Assembly (NCBI RefSeq): GCF_000226565.1
Contig: NC_016041.1
Coordinates: 3,224,001-3,288,000 of the forward strand
DNA: 64,000 bases
From: Glaciecola nitratireducens FR1064
GTDB lineage: Bacteria; Pseudomonadota; Gammaproteobacteria; Enterobacterales; Alteromonadaceae
Direction: 5' to 3'
Shown here: one piece after another, positions 20,937-36,289 of the stretch
Layout of the letters: each line of letters starts with the position of its first letter
Position numbering within the stretch: the first letter of the stretch is position 1
Translations under genes and position numbers: made by a program
Notes under the pieces: generated by a model
Database searches by the model: none
The model's input: the letters and a program-made list of their open reading frames with translations, nothing else
What the model was told of the DNA's origin: nothing

Positions 20937-21908
20937 ATGGATTTAGAAAGTATTCAAACACTTTCTGCAGCAGACATGCAGGCAGTTAATAAACTAATAC
21001 AAACGCAAGTTGATTCAGACGTAGCCCTAATTAATCAGCTTGGTTTTTACATCGTTAACAGCGGTGGCAAGCGCTTACGTCCATTATTAACTGTTTTAGC
21101 GGCTCGTGCACTCGATGTAAAGAACGAAGAGCATCACACGCTAGCAGCCATTATTGAGTTTATCCATACCGCTACCCTACTGCACGACGACGTTGTAGAC
21201 GAGTCGACAATGCGACGTGGGCGAGAGACTGCTAATGCAGTATTCGGCAATCAGGCAAGTGTATTAGTGGGTGATTTTTTATACTCACGCGCTTTTCAAA
21301 TGATGGTTAGTTTGAAACGCATGAGAGTGATGGATATTTTATCTGATGCGACCAATAGAATTGCACAAGGTGAAGTAATGCAATTAATGAATTGCAACGA
21401 TCCGGATACCACTGAAGCAAGCTATTTAGAAGTCATATACAGTAAAACGGCTAGACTATTCGAAGCGGCAACTCAACTAGCAGCGATATTAACCGATCAA
21501 AATGCCGAAATTGAATCTGCCATGCAGGCTTATGGAAAACATCTAGGTACCGCTTTTCAACTTATTGACGATGTCCTTGACTATACCGCCGAGGCCGATG
21601 ACATGGGTAAAAACGCGGGTGACGATCTTGCTGAGGGTAAACCGACCTTGCCGCTCCTACATGCGATGTGGCATTGCGGTGCAGACGATGCGAAATTAAT
21701 ACGAGATGCTATTGAAAATGCAAACGGTATGCCTCATTTCCAGCATATACTAAAGGTCATGCAAAGCACCGGCTCATTAGCCTACACGCAAGAATGTGCT
21801 GAAATTGAAGCCCAAAAAGCGAAAGATGCTTTACGCATTATCCCCGACAGCAAGTTTAAAGAAGCCTTAATCGGTTTAGCGGATTTATCGGTTAATAGAA
21901 ACCACTGA
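20937..21908 (+). CDS. ispB: octaprenyl diphosphate synthase
   Basis: Makes the polyprenyl chain of ubiquinone and menaquinone from farnesyl diphosphate and IPP. 323 residues. The two Asp-rich motifs are LLHDDVVDESTMRRG and QLIDDVLDYT; GGKRLRPLL binds IPP. It is divergent from rplU-rpmA, the normal neighbour in gammaproteobacteria. The upstream region contains TGTACAAT, an extended -10-like element, near 20878-20885. Confidence 0.96.
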   Translation: MDLESIQTLSAADMQAVNKLIQTQVDSDVALINQLGFYIVNSGGKRLRPLLTVLAARALDVKNEEHHTLAAIIEFIHTATLLHDDVVDESTMRRGRETANAVFGNQASVLVGDFLYSRAFQMMVSLKRMRVMDILSDATNRIAQGEVMQLMNCNDPDTTEASYLEVIYSKTARLFEAATQLAAILTDQNAEIESAMQAYGKHLGTAFQLIDDVLDYTAEADDMGKNAGDDLAEGKPTLPLLHAMWHCGADDAKLIRDAIENANGMPHFQHILKVMQSTGSLAYTQECAEIEAQKAKDALRIIPDSKFKEALIGLADLSVNRNH

Positions 21909-21972
21909 TGTTGTAGACGATTCGCTGTGTTTTAAGCAGTGACGTTTTAAGCAATAACCATTCAGCAATGTA

Positions 21973-22000
21973 TTGGGGCCGTTAATTATGCTCGCCCCAA
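21973..22000. terminator. hairpin between convergent ispB and pepQ
   Basis: TTGGGGC and GCCCCAA form a 7-bp stem around a 14-base loop. It lies between two converging genes and could end either transcript. It lacks a good T run, so it may be weak. Confidence 0.45.
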
Positions 22001-22025
22001 ACAGTTTAGACTTGGGCGGGGAATT

Positions 22026-23363
<1,338 letters not shown>

Positions 23364-23508
23364 TTAGAGTATAAATTTCAATCTTACTTGATTAGTACAT
23401 CGTTTTTTGCGGTGTGAGCTGCCTTATAAGGCTATCATGCCGTGATTTATTTGTCAGCGGCGTATGAAAAACTTGCTTGTGCAGCTTCACATATTTAATC
23501 AACTACTA

Positions 23509-25494
23509 TTAATCTCCCACATTTATAGGAATTTGCATTTGCACTAACTCGCCAAATACTGAGTCTTTCACCAGCTTTGGTGTTTTTGAGTCACTAATTT
23601 CAAATAGCTGGTGCTGGTAGATTTGCTTATAGGCCATGACCGCTTTGACGTAGTTTCTAGTCTCCCGATAGGGAATGGTTTCCACCCACAAGTCTGCACC
23701 CACGGTTTCGCTCTCAGGTAACCAGCTTTTTACTCGACTCCAGCCTGCGTTATATGATGCCGTTGCAAGCAGCGTATTATTATCGACTTTATCCATCAGG
23801 TAACGCAGATACTTATTGCCCAACTTTGCATTCGTATTTGGATTCATGAGTGAGCGGTCGGATACTCGTTTCTTTTCTAAATACCGCGCAGTTGATGGTA
23901 ATACCTGCATTAAACCAAACGCTTTGGCGGACGAAACCGCATCACTCATAAACGAGCTTTCTCGTCGTGCAATGGCAAATGCCCATTCTGGATCGATTTT
24001 GTTGCGTTCAGCTTCTTTGATCAGGATCTCTGAGTACGCCATCGGGAAACGTCTATTCACATCATTTAAATAACCCGTATTTGCGAACGTGAATATTGCT
24101 TGATCGTGCCAGCCCCATTGTCCCGCAATAACGGCTGATGCAAGCCTTTCCTGATCGTCCAACTGCTGTTGCACAAAGCGCCACTCTAATCTCGCCTCAT
24201 GGAATCGCTCAAGCTCCTTAAGTTCAAATGCGCGCTTGGCACTCGGCAACGCCTGAATTCGCTCAACCACCTCTTGTGCGATAACCAGAGGCTGATCCTG
24301 AAAATTAAATGATTGTCCTAGCTTTGCACTGGCTAAAAACCCGTAATAATGACGCTCACTCGCCAATTGTTGAAATAACTCATTGGCCTTACTTTCATTA
24401 CCAAGCGCTGCATAACTTCGCGCTAACCAATATTGATATTCACTGGCGCTCGTCAGCGTAGGGGAGGCTTTTTCGACTAAGTTGATAATGCTCGACCAGT
24501 TTTGATCCTTCAATAATATCGCAAGATGCCAACGCAATACCTCGGGGTCTAGCTCTAAGCTCTCTGAAGTCACAAGCCAAGCTTCGGCATCTTCATGTTT
24601 AGCAATCGCCATACTGATCGCAAACTTGTTCGCAACATGTGCTTTTTGCTCGTTAGAAAACGCAAACTTCGTTTGTGCCTCTTCCCATGTTTTAAGAGCA
24701 GCAGCTTTATCTCTCCATATCAAACGGCCCAAACCATACGTAATAATTTCTGCCTCAATCTCTGGATACTGGCCTTTGAACTCGTTTAATTGAATAACTG
24801 TAGAAGGAGATCTTCTTGTTTTCTTCCATAAATCGGCAAGATACCTTTTCTCGTCAGGCAACAATTTCTTCAGATAATTAATGATAGAGTGTTGTCCACC
24901 GTTGGCAGCTTTCGCAATTCGCTGGAGTATTAATCCCTCGGTCACCCCCCCTTCCGCTTGCCATATTTTAAAGAGCGGATCACAGTCTTTCGGCTGTGAC
25001 TTACTGACATTCCAAAGTTCAGCTATTTGAGGATGCAATTCCGCTTTACTTTCGCCATCTTCGATTTGATACCGTAAATATTGACAAGCTAAGTTGGTGT
25101 CGCCAACTGGCGTATAAAATTCCATGAATAAACTTTTGCGATTTTTTTTGGCAAGATAACGCAACCAAGGCCGCAAAATTCGACGTTCAAGAGGAGTGCC
25201 GGCGTACTCTCTAAGAAATGCACGAACCTGGTCCGCTTTATCGGTATTTAGATCGTGTAAAATTTTGGTTTCTATCAGATACGGTACGAGAGGATAATCC
25301 CCTAGATGTATTACCCGTTGAACAAAATCTTCGTCACTCGTATTCCATATGTGCCTTTCAATTCTCAAAAACTCAGCGCGTTGACTCACCAGTTGTTCTT
25401 CTGGCGATTTGTTTTCCAACGAAAAGGCAGCATTAGAAAGAAAAATGCTGACTAGCAAAATAATGCAGTTAAAAGGAGCGATAGCGTTAGACAA
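23509..25494 (-). CDS. slt: soluble lytic murein transglycosylase
   Basis: Cleaves peptidoglycan between MurNAc and GlcNAc to make 1,6-anhydro ends in the periplasm. 661 residues: a signal peptide ending near NAAFS, a long superhelical domain of alpha-hairpins (about 40-470) and a C-terminal lysozyme-like domain with the catalytic Glu in IARRESSF, then AFGLMQVLPSTA and YNAGWSRV. This is the Slt70 architecture. Single gene, divergent from fadBA. Confidence 0.94.
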   Translation of the reverse strand: MSNAIAPFNCIILLVSIFLSNAAFSLENKSPEEQLVSQRAEFLRIERHIWNTSDEDFVQRVIHLGDYPLVPYLIETKILHDLNTDKADQVRAFLREYAGTPLERRILRPWLRYLAKKNRKSLFMEFYTPVGDTNLACQYLRYQIEDGESKAELHPQIAELWNVSKSQPKDCDPLFKIWQAEGGVTEGLILQRIAKAANGGQHSIINYLKKLLPDEKRYLADLWKKTRRSPSTVIQLNEFKGQYPEIEAEIITYGLGRLIWRDKAAALKTWEEAQTKFAFSNEQKAHVANKFAISMAIAKHEDAEAWLVTSESLELDPEVLRWHLAILLKDQNWSSIINLVEKASPTLTSASEYQYWLARSYAALGNESKANELFQQLASERHYYGFLASAKLGQSFNFQDQPLVIAQEVVERIQALPSAKRAFELKELERFHEARLEWRFVQQQLDDQERLASAVIAGQWGWHDQAIFTFANTGYLNDVNRRFPMAYSEILIKEAERNKIDPEWAFAIARRESSFMSDAVSSAKAFGLMQVLPSTARYLEKKRVSDRSLMNPNTNAKLGNKYLRYLMDKVDNNTLLATASYNAGWSRVKSWLPESETVGADLWVETIPYRETRNYVKAVMAYKQIYQHQLFEISDSKTPKLVKDSVFGELVQMQIPINVGD

Positions 25495-25735
25495 TGGGGT
25501 TCCCGTCGTAGTTGATAATTAATTACATTAAATAAACAAAAAAATAACTGGTACAATGAGTGCTTGAAAACGTAGTATTAAGACCCATGTTGATCATCTG
25601 TCCGAATGTTCTATCTTAAGTAGTACCATATTATATGGCAGACAGTTCAACAATAGTATAAGTCACCTATCGGAAAATGGTGGTTTATCTTAACAATTTC
25701 TATCACGCGTTTTGTAAATGTCACAGGAGAATATG

Positions 25736-29075
<3,340 letters not shown>

Positions 29076-29089
29076 AAACACTCAGAAAC

Positions 29090-29121
29090 AAAAAGGGATG
29101 CTAATTTAGCATCCCTTTTTT
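29090..29121. terminator. bidirectional terminator after fadA
   Basis: GGGATGCT and AGCATCCC flank a short AT loop, with A residues on the left and six T on the right. It lies between fadA and a converging gene and suits both strands. Confidence 0.92.
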
Positions 29122-29168
29122 ATGTCATATTGAGCATTTTAGTTAACGCGTTTAGAAACCTAAAGGAC

Positions 29169-30122
29169 TTAACCGTCGGCAGTGATTTTAGTGATCAGCG
29201 CCTGCTTTGTTTCTTCACAAATGTCATGCTCTACTTGACACGTGCCAGCAGCCTGATGTCCACCACCACCATATTGCAGACATAACTCACCAACGTTGGT
29301 TTTAGAGCTTCTATCTATAATTGATTTACCAACCGCAAATACCGTATTTTGCTTTTGAAATCCCCACATTTGATGAATTGATATATTGCATTGAGGGAAC
29401 AGCGCATAAATCATGAATCGATTGCCAGCATAAATAACGTCTTGATCGCGTAAATCTAGTAGCACTAAATTATCATAAACTGTAGAGCAATCTGTCACCT
29501 GCTTTTTGAACTTTTCAGCATGTTCAAAATATAGCTCAACGCGTTCTTGCACGTCAGGCAAAGCAATAATCTCGTCAATCGTGTGATTGCGACAACAATC
29601 AATCAGCTCCATCATCAACTGATAGTTAGAAATACGGAATTCTCTGAAGCGTCCTAAACCTGTGCGACTATCCATTAGGTAGTTTAGTAATACCCAACCT
29701 TCTGGGTTCAGAATTTCATCCTTACTAAATTGCGCAGCATCGGCTTTATCTACAGCAGCCATCATGTCGTCCCAAGCCGCTGGGAAAACCTCTCTGCCGC
29801 CATAATAATCATATACGACGCGAGCTGCTGAAGGCGCTTTTGGGTCGATAATATGGTTTTTCTTGGTCACGTTCCCACTTCGCGACATTTCACTTAAGTG
29901 ATGGTCAAACGCCAGGTAACATTCGGGAACGTAAGGAAGGTTAGTGGTAATGTCATTTGTTGAAATATCAATAATGCCATCTTGCATGTCTTTCGGGTGT
30001 ACAAATTTAATATCATCAATTAAATTTATTTCTTTCAATAAGACAGCGCACACTAGCCCGTCAAAGTCACTGCGGGTAACTAATCTATATCTAAATTCTG
30101 TTGAAGCGGTTGCTGTTGACAA
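29169..30122 (-). CDS. DHH-family phosphoesterase
   Basis: 317 residues. The N-terminal DHH domain has RSDFDGLVCAVLL and the namesake FDHHLSE; the C-terminal DHHA1 domain ends in GGGGHQAAGTCQV. Members hydrolyse short phosphodiesters or polyphosphate with manganese; the exact substrate cannot be read from the sequence, and both an oligoribonuclease-like and an exopolyphosphatase-like role are possible. Single gene between fadA and the rluA operon. Confidence 0.85.
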   Translation of the reverse strand: MSTATASTEFRYRLVTRSDFDGLVCAVLLKEINLIDDIKFVHPKDMQDGIIDISTNDITTNLPYVPECYLAFDHHLSEMSRSGNVTKKNHIIDPKAPSAARVVYDYYGGREVFPAAWDDMMAAVDKADAAQFSKDEILNPEGWVLLNYLMDSRTGLGRFREFRISNYQLMMELIDCCRNHTIDEIIALPDVQERVELYFEHAEKFKKQVTDCSTVYDNLVLLDLRDQDVIYAGNRFMIYALFPQCNISIHQMWGFQKQNTVFAVGKSIIDRSSKTNVGELCLQYGGGGHQAAGTCQVEHDICEETKQALITKITADG

Positions 30123-30478
30123 GCTAACTCTCCTAAAATGTGAAAAATGCGAAGCATTAGTAAAAATATAAAACTATGATAACAAGGATGCAGTTTAACT
30201 GATGATTTGTGGGTATTAGTGCAGATACGCAGGTGTCTTAAGTAATATGTAAATTGACTGCTTTGTATCTTAATTCTTTGTCCAAAGTCTTGTGGTTTGG
30301 AAACTGCGTAGGTTTTTTAATTTTTAAAAGGCTGTAGCTTATACTCAATATTTTTTCGACTTTAGTTTAATGGCAATTCTTAGATAGAAAAAGTTGCGCC
30401 TAATCATATCGATTCTCCCCGATTATTACCTTTGAAATATTGTTGTCGAAGCGAAATGTAACGATGTTTGCATTTTTT
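30123..30478. other. intergenic region without a recognised feature
   Basis: 356 AT-rich bases between the DHH gene start and the end of rluA. The DHH gene promoter is expected near 30125-30200. No hairpin, repeat or reading frame stood out. Confidence 0.5.
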
Positions 30479-31171
30479 CTAAAAGGGGCTGCTGCATTCG
30501 CTCAATAATCTTTCACCGCTCACAGGATGGTCGAATTCTAGGGTTTCAGCATGCAACATAAGTCGACTTGCTGCCTCGTAGCTTTGTTTTGTACCGTATA
30601 AGTCACAACCGAGAATAGGATGCCCCATATGCTGACTATGAATGCGCAATTGATGCGTTCTGCCAGTTTGTGGTTGATATCTTATTCGACTCGATAGAGG
30701 CCGCTGTATTCGTTCTAGCACCTCATAGTAAGTTTGCGCCTGCTTACCATTCACGCTGCAGGTTTTTAACCGAGGAAACAACAATGGGTCCTTAGCAATT
30801 GGCATATTAATCTGCCCATGATCACCAGCTACATGTCCTGCAACTATGCTCACGTAGGTTTTAAATACGCTTTGCATTTGGAATTGCTTGGTGAAATTAG
30901 CATTCGCTAGTTTACTCAAAGCAATCAGCATAATGCCAGAAGTACCAAGATCTAAGCGGTGCACCAGATTAGCTGTGGGAAAATCTTGAACTAAGCGAAA
31001 ATGCACTGAATCCTTGTTCAGCGGGTTTTTACCCGACAGAGATAATAATCCGCTGGGTTTATTGATTAACAAAAAGTGCTCGTCTCGACATAAAATGTCG
31101 ATTTTCTGTAGGCATTCTGGTGCTACAAAATTGTCAATTATTGGATGAACTATTTTCAAGGTTGACAACAA
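30479..31171 (-). CDS. rluA: RluA-family pseudouridine synthase
   Basis: 230 residues. The catalytic Asp is in VHRLDLGTSGI, and NKPSGLLSLSG, YQPQTGRTHQLRIHSQHMGHPILG and RLMLHAET align with E. coli RluA, which modifies U746 of 23S rRNA and U32 of some tRNAs. There is no S4 domain, which agrees with RluA rather than RluC or RluD. It is last in a three-gene minus-strand cluster, 18 bases after yacL. Confidence 0.85.
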   Translation of the reverse strand: MLSTLKIVHPIIDNFVAPECLQKIDILCRDEHFLLINKPSGLLSLSGKNPLNKDSVHFRLVQDFPTANLVHRLDLGTSGIMLIALSKLANANFTKQFQMQSVFKTYVSIVAGHVAGDHGQINMPIAKDPLLFPRLKTCSVNGKQAQTYYEVLERIQRPLSSRIRYQPQTGRTHQLRIHSQHMGHPILGCDLYGTKQSYEAASRLMLHAETLEFDHPVSGERLLSECSSPF

Positions 31172-31189
31172 TTCTGATTATGGCTTAGC

Positions 31190-31561
31190 TTACTTTTCAC
31201 AAACAAAATCGTTCCAAGAGCGCAACACTCGAGTAAAGTCCTCTAGTCCGCAACCCGCCATAGACTCTTGGTCATACAGCTGGGTGCCTTCTGGTAATTC
31301 ATCAGGCGCATCCACATCTAGTATTTTTGACCTAATTTCAACTTCATCAGGATCCAGTGATAGGTGGAATTCATTGCCTTCCATCAAAAACGCTTTCGTT
31401 TCTCGATTTTGCAATTGCTGGATAACATCAAGTAGCATCTTAATTTTGTTTTGGTCCGCGCCTAACTCGTGCGTAAACCAATGGGAAAACGTCTCGCTAC
31501 CCATATCAAACTCTGCCACTGGGCTACCTTGTAGATCTCGGATAAATTGATAATTCATCAT
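31190..31561 (-). CDS. yacL: UPF0231 family protein YacL
   Basis: 123-residue acidic protein that matches the E. coli YacL pattern from end to end: MNYQFIRDLQGSP at the start, FSHWFTHELG, a strand-rich middle with LSLDPDEVEIR, and GLEDFTRVLRSWNDFV near the end. The function is unknown. Spacing of 18 bases on each side suggests translation from one message with the YgjP-like gene and rluA. Confidence 0.85.
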   Translation of the reverse strand: MMNYQFIRDLQGSPVAEFDMGSETFSHWFTHELGADQNKIKMLLDVIQQLQNRETKAFLMEGNEFHLSLDPDEVEIRSKILDVDAPDELPEGTQLYDQESMAGCGLEDFTRVLRSWNDFVCEK

Positions 31562-31579
31562 TGCCTTAATATTGGTTAT

Positions 31580-32110
31580 CTAACTTTTAGTCATCAACGC
31601 TTGGCTTGTATAAACTTCACCCTTTGCTTCCAAGTGGGTAAGGTAAACTCTGACATCAAACTCTATCTGATGATAGTCAGGTAACATATGCAAGCAAAGT
31701 TGGTAAAACGCTTTGTTGTGTTCTTTTTCTTTCAAGTGTGCGAGTTCATGCACCACAATCATATTAAGAAATTCCAAGGGGACATTTTTGAATAATGTGC
31801 TGATACGAATTTCATTCTTACTCTTCAGCTTACCGCCCTGCACTCTTGATACAAAGCTATGTAAGCCCAATGCATTATTGACGACATGAATTTTCGGATC
31901 GAATACTATCTTACTCAGTGGCTGTGACTTTTTAAGATATTGGTTTTTTAAACTCATGACGTAATCGCGCAACGCTGCGTCATTCGGTACCTGACTGACC
32001 GTTGGATACTTCTGCAATAAATATGCAGCAAGGCGGTTTTGCGCGAGCAATTGGCCAATCTTTTGCTGCAAGCTAGGCGCATATGAGGACAAATACTTTA
32101 ACGAAGACAA
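31580..32110 (-). CDS. YgjP-like zinc metallopeptidase domain protein
   Basis: 176 residues with the gluzincin-type motif HELAHLKEKEHNKAFYQLC near residues 120-138: HExxH supplies two zinc ligands, and the nearby EHNKAF is typical of the YgjP/DUF45 group. Its N-terminal half has no clear domain. The open frame begins with a TTG at 32110 and I saw no strong ribosome site, so the true start is uncertain. First gene of the cluster with yacL and rluA. A proteolytic role is inferred only from the motif. Confidence 0.75.
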   Translation of the reverse strand: MSSLKYLSSYAPSLQQKIGQLLAQNRLAAYLLQKYPTVSQVPNDAALRDYVMSLKNQYLKKSQPLSKIVFDPKIHVVNNALGLHSFVSRVQGGKLKSKNEIRISTLFKNVPLEFLNMIVVHELAHLKEKEHNKAFYQLCLHMLPDYHQIEFDVRVYLTHLEAKGEVYTSQALMTKS

Positions 32111-32234
32111 AACGCTACTATCGGTTGTGAATAGAGAAGTAGTCTACGCTTTCGTAACAGACTGGGCAATCCTATCCTATTTATATTTATTCTAAATAGA
32201 ATGCCTCCACTCAAAAATATCGACAATGGATAAG

Positions 32235-34199
32235 CTAAAACTTATAGACTTTGATGCGGTCTTCCATATCGCGAGCAATTTGTAATAATTTTGAACTGGA
32301 TGCCGATAGTTGCTCCGCTCCCACGACATTTTCTCGCGCTTGCTCATCAATACTCCCCACATTCGTGTTGATGCTTTGAATAACGGTGCTTTGCTCTTTT
32401 GTTGAACTAGCAACAACGCGCGTGACATCATCAACCGATCTGATGTTATTCACTATTTTTGCCAACACTTCCGATATTTGCTGCGCGTTAACCACGGCTT
32501 CCTTGGCCTGCTGATTACCACTTTCAATGCTTGAAAATGCGTTTTGAGAACTTATTTTAAGGACGTCTACTACCTCAGATATTTCTTGCGTAGACTGCTG
32601 TGTTCGCTGTGCTAAAGAACGCACTTCGTCAGCGACGACAGCAAATCCGCGGCCTTGTTCGCCAGCTCTGGCGGCTTCAATTGCCGCATTTAGAGCGAGT
32701 AGGTTGGTTTGTTCTGCCACCGACTTAATTACATCTACCATGCTTAATATATCGTTAACTCTGCTATTTAACTCGGTGATTGTTTCACCTACTCTCGCCA
32801 CTTCATCGGCTGTATGAGAGATACCTAACATTGATGTTTCCACAGCCTTCTCACCGTTAATCGTTTCTTTCGCGGCACGTTGAGCGCCATCTGATGCGAC
32901 CAACATATTTTCCATAACCGATTTTATACTGCCACTCATTTCTTCGGTAGCACTGGCAATACTTGAAATATCCATTTGTAACTGGATCAAATTATCTTTG
33001 CTTTGCTCGGTAGCACTGGCTGCTTGAATTGTTGCTTCCGCAATTTCATGAGCATTTTTTTGGAAATTAGTGAAGTCTGTTCGAATATTAGTAAAGGTCA
33101 CATTAATTAATGTAGCAATCCTGCCTAGTTCATCCTCAGTTAACACTTCAATAGAATCTGTAAGGTCTTTTTCAGTGTCCACTGTTTTCATAAACCGATT
33201 TATTTCATGAGACTGTGCCGCTCGCAGCTGTATAGTGCTGAATACGCCATAGGCCAAAACTAGCATTAGAACCAATAAAATACTTTCGAGAACAATTACG
33301 ATAAACCTAGTTTCAACTTTTTCTTGTGCGTACTGTCTCATTTCATTAAGAAGCTTTTCTTCTGTCACTTTCAGCTTATTTATTCGCGCAGTCGCGGCCG
33401 CGAACCATTCGGCGGCATCGATGTTAAAACCATTTTGTGTAAACTTAAGGGTATCTCTAAATCTCTCCACGTCGCGGCTTTCTGTAGACTGAACAAATTC
33501 ATCTAGTAACATTTTGAAATCAGGGGTAGCGGTAACATAAGATGATTTGACATACGTATTTTGCTTTGTTGTCAACTCAATATAAGATGTTAGTAGAGCT
33601 GGGGTAACGCTGTCGCTGGCAAAAATATTGCTAAGTACCGCTCTTTCAATCCCTGCTTGTTCTTTTGCATAGGCGATGTTGTAAAGTGTAAGAAATTTTT
33701 GTGCTGAAGTACTTTCTTCCAACTGTGTAGCCAAGTAACCATTTAAGTCTAGAAGAAGTTGGTTGCTGCCACTATAATAAGCCAACGCCTCACCTAGGCC
33801 GATCGTTAGGGAATCAACTTTTTGGCGAATGTTTTGTATATTTTGCAACCTATTTATTAGTTGCTTTAAGGTCTGCTCAGTCTTTAGGTCGTAATCTGAA
33901 TTATCCAAAAAATTTGTCAGGTTCTGTATTTCTTTGTCCGTAGCAGTTCGTTGCGGTCTAATTTCCGATTTAAATTCAGCACCATTGGAGCCAATGTAAC
34001 CCGCTGACATACCTCGCTCTTTTTGCAGTTCGTGTGTCAGTTGGCTAGTAACGTTGACTAGGTTTGCATCTAAAATAGTCTTATTCGCTTGATCTAGGGC
34101 ATTATAAGCACGCATAACATCAAAGGAGATAAACACAATCAGAACAATCACAGGAATGAGTGTTAATAGTGATAAATAACGAGATAACCAGCGTTTCAT
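32235..34199 (-). CDS. methyl-accepting chemotaxis protein with NIT sensor domain
   Basis: 654-residue chemoreceptor. A first membrane helix (residues 7-28), a periplasmic helical domain of about 270 residues with the NIT signature [16 protein letters not shown], a second helix near 315-335, a HAMP segment and a long signalling coiled coil follow. The tip is conserved: [20 protein letters not shown] then [21 protein letters not shown] domains are associated with nitrate and nitrite sensing. Start at the ATG at 34199, which follows GGAG by five bases; the frame is open further upstream without a better start. No cheR-binding pentapeptide was seen at the C-terminus. Confidence 0.92.
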   Translation of the reverse strand: MKRWLSRYLSLLTLIPVIVLIVFISFDVMRAYNALDQANKTILDANLVNVTSQLTHELQKERGMSAGYIGSNGAEFKSEIRPQRTATDKEIQNLTNFLDNSDYDLKTEQTLKQLINRLQNIQNIRQKVDSLTIGLGEALAYYSGSNQLLLDLNGYLATQLEESTSAQKFLTLYNIAYAKEQAGIERAVLSNIFASDSVTPALLTSYIELTTKQNTYVKSSYVTATPDFKMLLDEFVQSTESRDVERFRDTLKFTQNGFNIDAAEWFAAATARINKLKVTEEKLLNEMRQYAQEKVETRFIVIVLESILLVLMLVLAYGVFSTIQLRAAQSHEINRFMKTVDTEKDLTDSIEVLTEDELGRIATLINVTFTNIRTDFTNFQKNAHEIAEATIQAASATEQSKDNLIQLQMDISSIASATEEMSGSIKSVMENMLVASDGAQRAAKETINGEKAVETSMLGISHTADEVARVGETITELNSRVNDILSMVDVIKSVAEQTNLLALNAAIEAARAGEQGRGFAVVADEVRSLAQRTQQSTQEISEVVDVLKISSQNAFSSIESGNQQAKEAVVNAQQISEVLAKIVNNIRSVDDVTRVVASSTKEQSTVIQSINTNVGSIDEQARENVVGAEQLSASSSKLLQIARDMEDRIKVYKF

Positions 34200-34470
34200 A
34201 TAGACTCCAAAAAATTCATAAATACTGACTTCACTATACCCAGCAGCCCACCGAACCAAATATATTGATTTACCAAGCTATGACGAGAAACATTGAAGAA
34301 AGTGTATTAACACACGAACCATAGAAGATATTGGCAACAACAGTCAAACGTTGAGTCACCAATAAATGGTAAGCCCTCAAATGCCAAAAAGCGTCCCTTG
34401 ACTAAACAACAACTGGAACATAAATATGCTCAATGATGCTTAAATGGAGCAAGATGATGCAATAAATAAA

Positions 34471-35661
34471 TTAACTGATGTAGCAAATTTGATTACGGCC
34501 ATTACTTTTCGCTTTATACAAACCTTCATCGGCTTTTTTGATAGATTTATCTAAACTTTCGTTAAAATCGCAGTTTGCAACTCCCCCACTGACCGTTACT
34601 TTCAAGTCCTGTGTGTCGCGATAAATAGCATTGTCTTCGATGTAAATCCTTATTTTATTTGCTACTAACATGGCTTCTTGGTGACTTGTTTCTGGTAAGA
34701 ATAAAATAAATTCTTCGCCACCAAGCCTTGATAATATATCGTGCTTGCGCAGTTGAGCCTTTAGCAACTGAGCTAAATTCTGTATTACTATGTCACCAAC
34801 ATCGTGACCATAATTATCATTAATCGCTTTGAATCTATCGATGTCGAATAACACAATACTGCAGGGTTTTTCTTTTCTGCGAAGAGACTGCAGCAATTTC
34901 TCAGCGATCCTGAAAAAAGCTCTTCGATTATAAAGCCCTGACAAATGGTCGTAATTTGCTTCATATTGTAAACGCGCAGCAAATTGACTTATACGAGCTA
35001 CCATAGGCCTAAACACAAACAAAGCCTCCAGAAGAATAGTGAGAATGACAACAACCAAAATAACTTGCTGAACTAGCCTCAGCCTTCCTATTTTTTCGAT
35101 ACTTTCCCTTTCATATTGCTCTACAGCGGCATTTAATGCATCCAAGAAAGGAGCTCGCGCCATCATTAAAAATTCTTGATGAACTTGTTCTGATGTATTC
35201 TCCGGTGTTGTAGGGACTTGTTCTAAACTTTGACTTATTAGCCTAGAAAACGTATCGATCTGTTTGTCTATTTGTGCGGGTGACTCAAAATAAAGTGACA
35301 ATAGTTCGTCTGAAAGAGGTGAATCAAGGCCTTTTTTTAAAGCCTCATCGTGTTCTGACAAGAGAGCAGCATGATTTGATTTCATTTGAAGTATGGCTGA
35401 TTCTGCAAGTTCCTTTGCTCCTTTAGAGCCTGAACTTTCGTATTCAATAGCGAACATACTTGCTCGCTGTGAAAGCATTCGCTGCTGACCACTTTTGTTA
35501 ACTAGATTTCCAGTTTGTGATTGTTGTTCTATCACTGAATCCAGAACAAAATGAGTAATGATGGATAAGATCGCGATTATTGCAAGTGATCCTGTATAGA
35601 CAAAAGTCATAAAACGCTGGGGGTTTTGAATATCGGTAAGGTCGTTTCTGTTATTGTTCAT
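34471..35661 (-). CDS. diguanylate cyclase with PilJ-type sensor domain
   Basis: 396 residues. Two membrane helices (about 20-42 and 200-220) bracket a periplasmic helical domain with VNKSGQQRMLSQRASM, the motif shared by PilJ and NarX-type sensors. The GGDEF domain (about 230-396) has the active GGEEF sequence and, five residues before it, RKHD, the RxxD inhibitory site, so the enzyme should make c-di-GMP and be product-inhibited. It lies 271 bases upstream of the NIT-domain chemoreceptor on the same strand. Confidence 0.92.
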   Translation of the reverse strand: MNNNRNDLTDIQNPQRFMTFVYTGSLAIIAILSIITHFVLDSVIEQQSQTGNLVNKSGQQRMLSQRASMFAIEYESSGSKGAKELAESAILQMKSNHAALLSEHDEALKKGLDSPLSDELLSLYFESPAQIDKQIDTFSRLISQSLEQVPTTPENTSEQVHQEFLMMARAPFLDALNAAVEQYERESIEKIGRLRLVQQVILVVVILTILLEALFVFRPMVARISQFAARLQYEANYDHLSGLYNRRAFFRIAEKLLQSLRRKEKPCSIVLFDIDRFKAINDNYGHDVGDIVIQNLAQLLKAQLRKHDILSRLGGEEFILFLPETSHQEAMLVANKIRIYIEDNAIYRDTQDLKVTVSGGVANCDFNESLDKSIKKADEGLYKAKSNGRNQICYIS

Positions 35662-36289
35662 ATTAAGCCCAAGGAAAAATCAAATTATCGTCACATCCTC
35701 CTTGAACATGATAGTTAAGGTAAAACATTAACATATTATAAATTTTAAGGTAGTAAAACATTTCCTAACGAAAAATCGCGGAGTGACATAAAGTCAAATC
35801 TTAATTTTTTACTCATCTTAGTCCAATTGAACATGACTTTATATGCTAACTGTCATGTGTATTTTATGGTGATTATTTAGTGCCCTCTAGCCGTATAAGA
35901 GTCGATGCTGCTATACCGAAACAAAAATCTTCACACGACAAAATCACTGCAAATGCGGAGAAGAAATTTTTACATATAGACAAGACACCTTTGCTCATCC
36001 ATATGAAAATTGGATTTCTATAAGGATAATGAACTGTGATAACATTTAACCATTGTAAGGTCTCTTACCCGCACTTAGCATCCAATTTATTTCGGTGGAT
36101 TCAATATAACCCTCAACTTCCTTATTACGTTTTAGTGAAGATTTAACTGAGTAATTGAAGCCATTTATGCCGAATATGAATAACATGTAAGCCAAGTATG
36201 GATTGCCAAGGGGAGATCTAACCAGAAATTTTCTTGAGTCGCGGTGACGCAATAGAAGTAACGATAATAATCATAAGGCAGAGTGGTTT
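35662..36289. other. 628-base stretch with no supported gene
   Basis: Between divergent genes. Small frames exist at 35880-36023 (plus strand, GTG start, 47 codons) and 36046-36252 (minus strand, TTG start, 68 codons); neither has a ribosome site or a recognised family. It is very AT-rich near 35700-35870. It could be decayed coding sequence. Confidence 0.45.

Noticed and set aside
25550-25570. FadR-like AACTGGTAC upstream of fadB
   Set aside because: Only the left half-site matches; the right half lacks ACCA.
36046-36252. 68-codon frame on the minus strand
   Set aside because: TTG start without a ribosome site and no recognisable family; kept only as part of the gene-free stretch.
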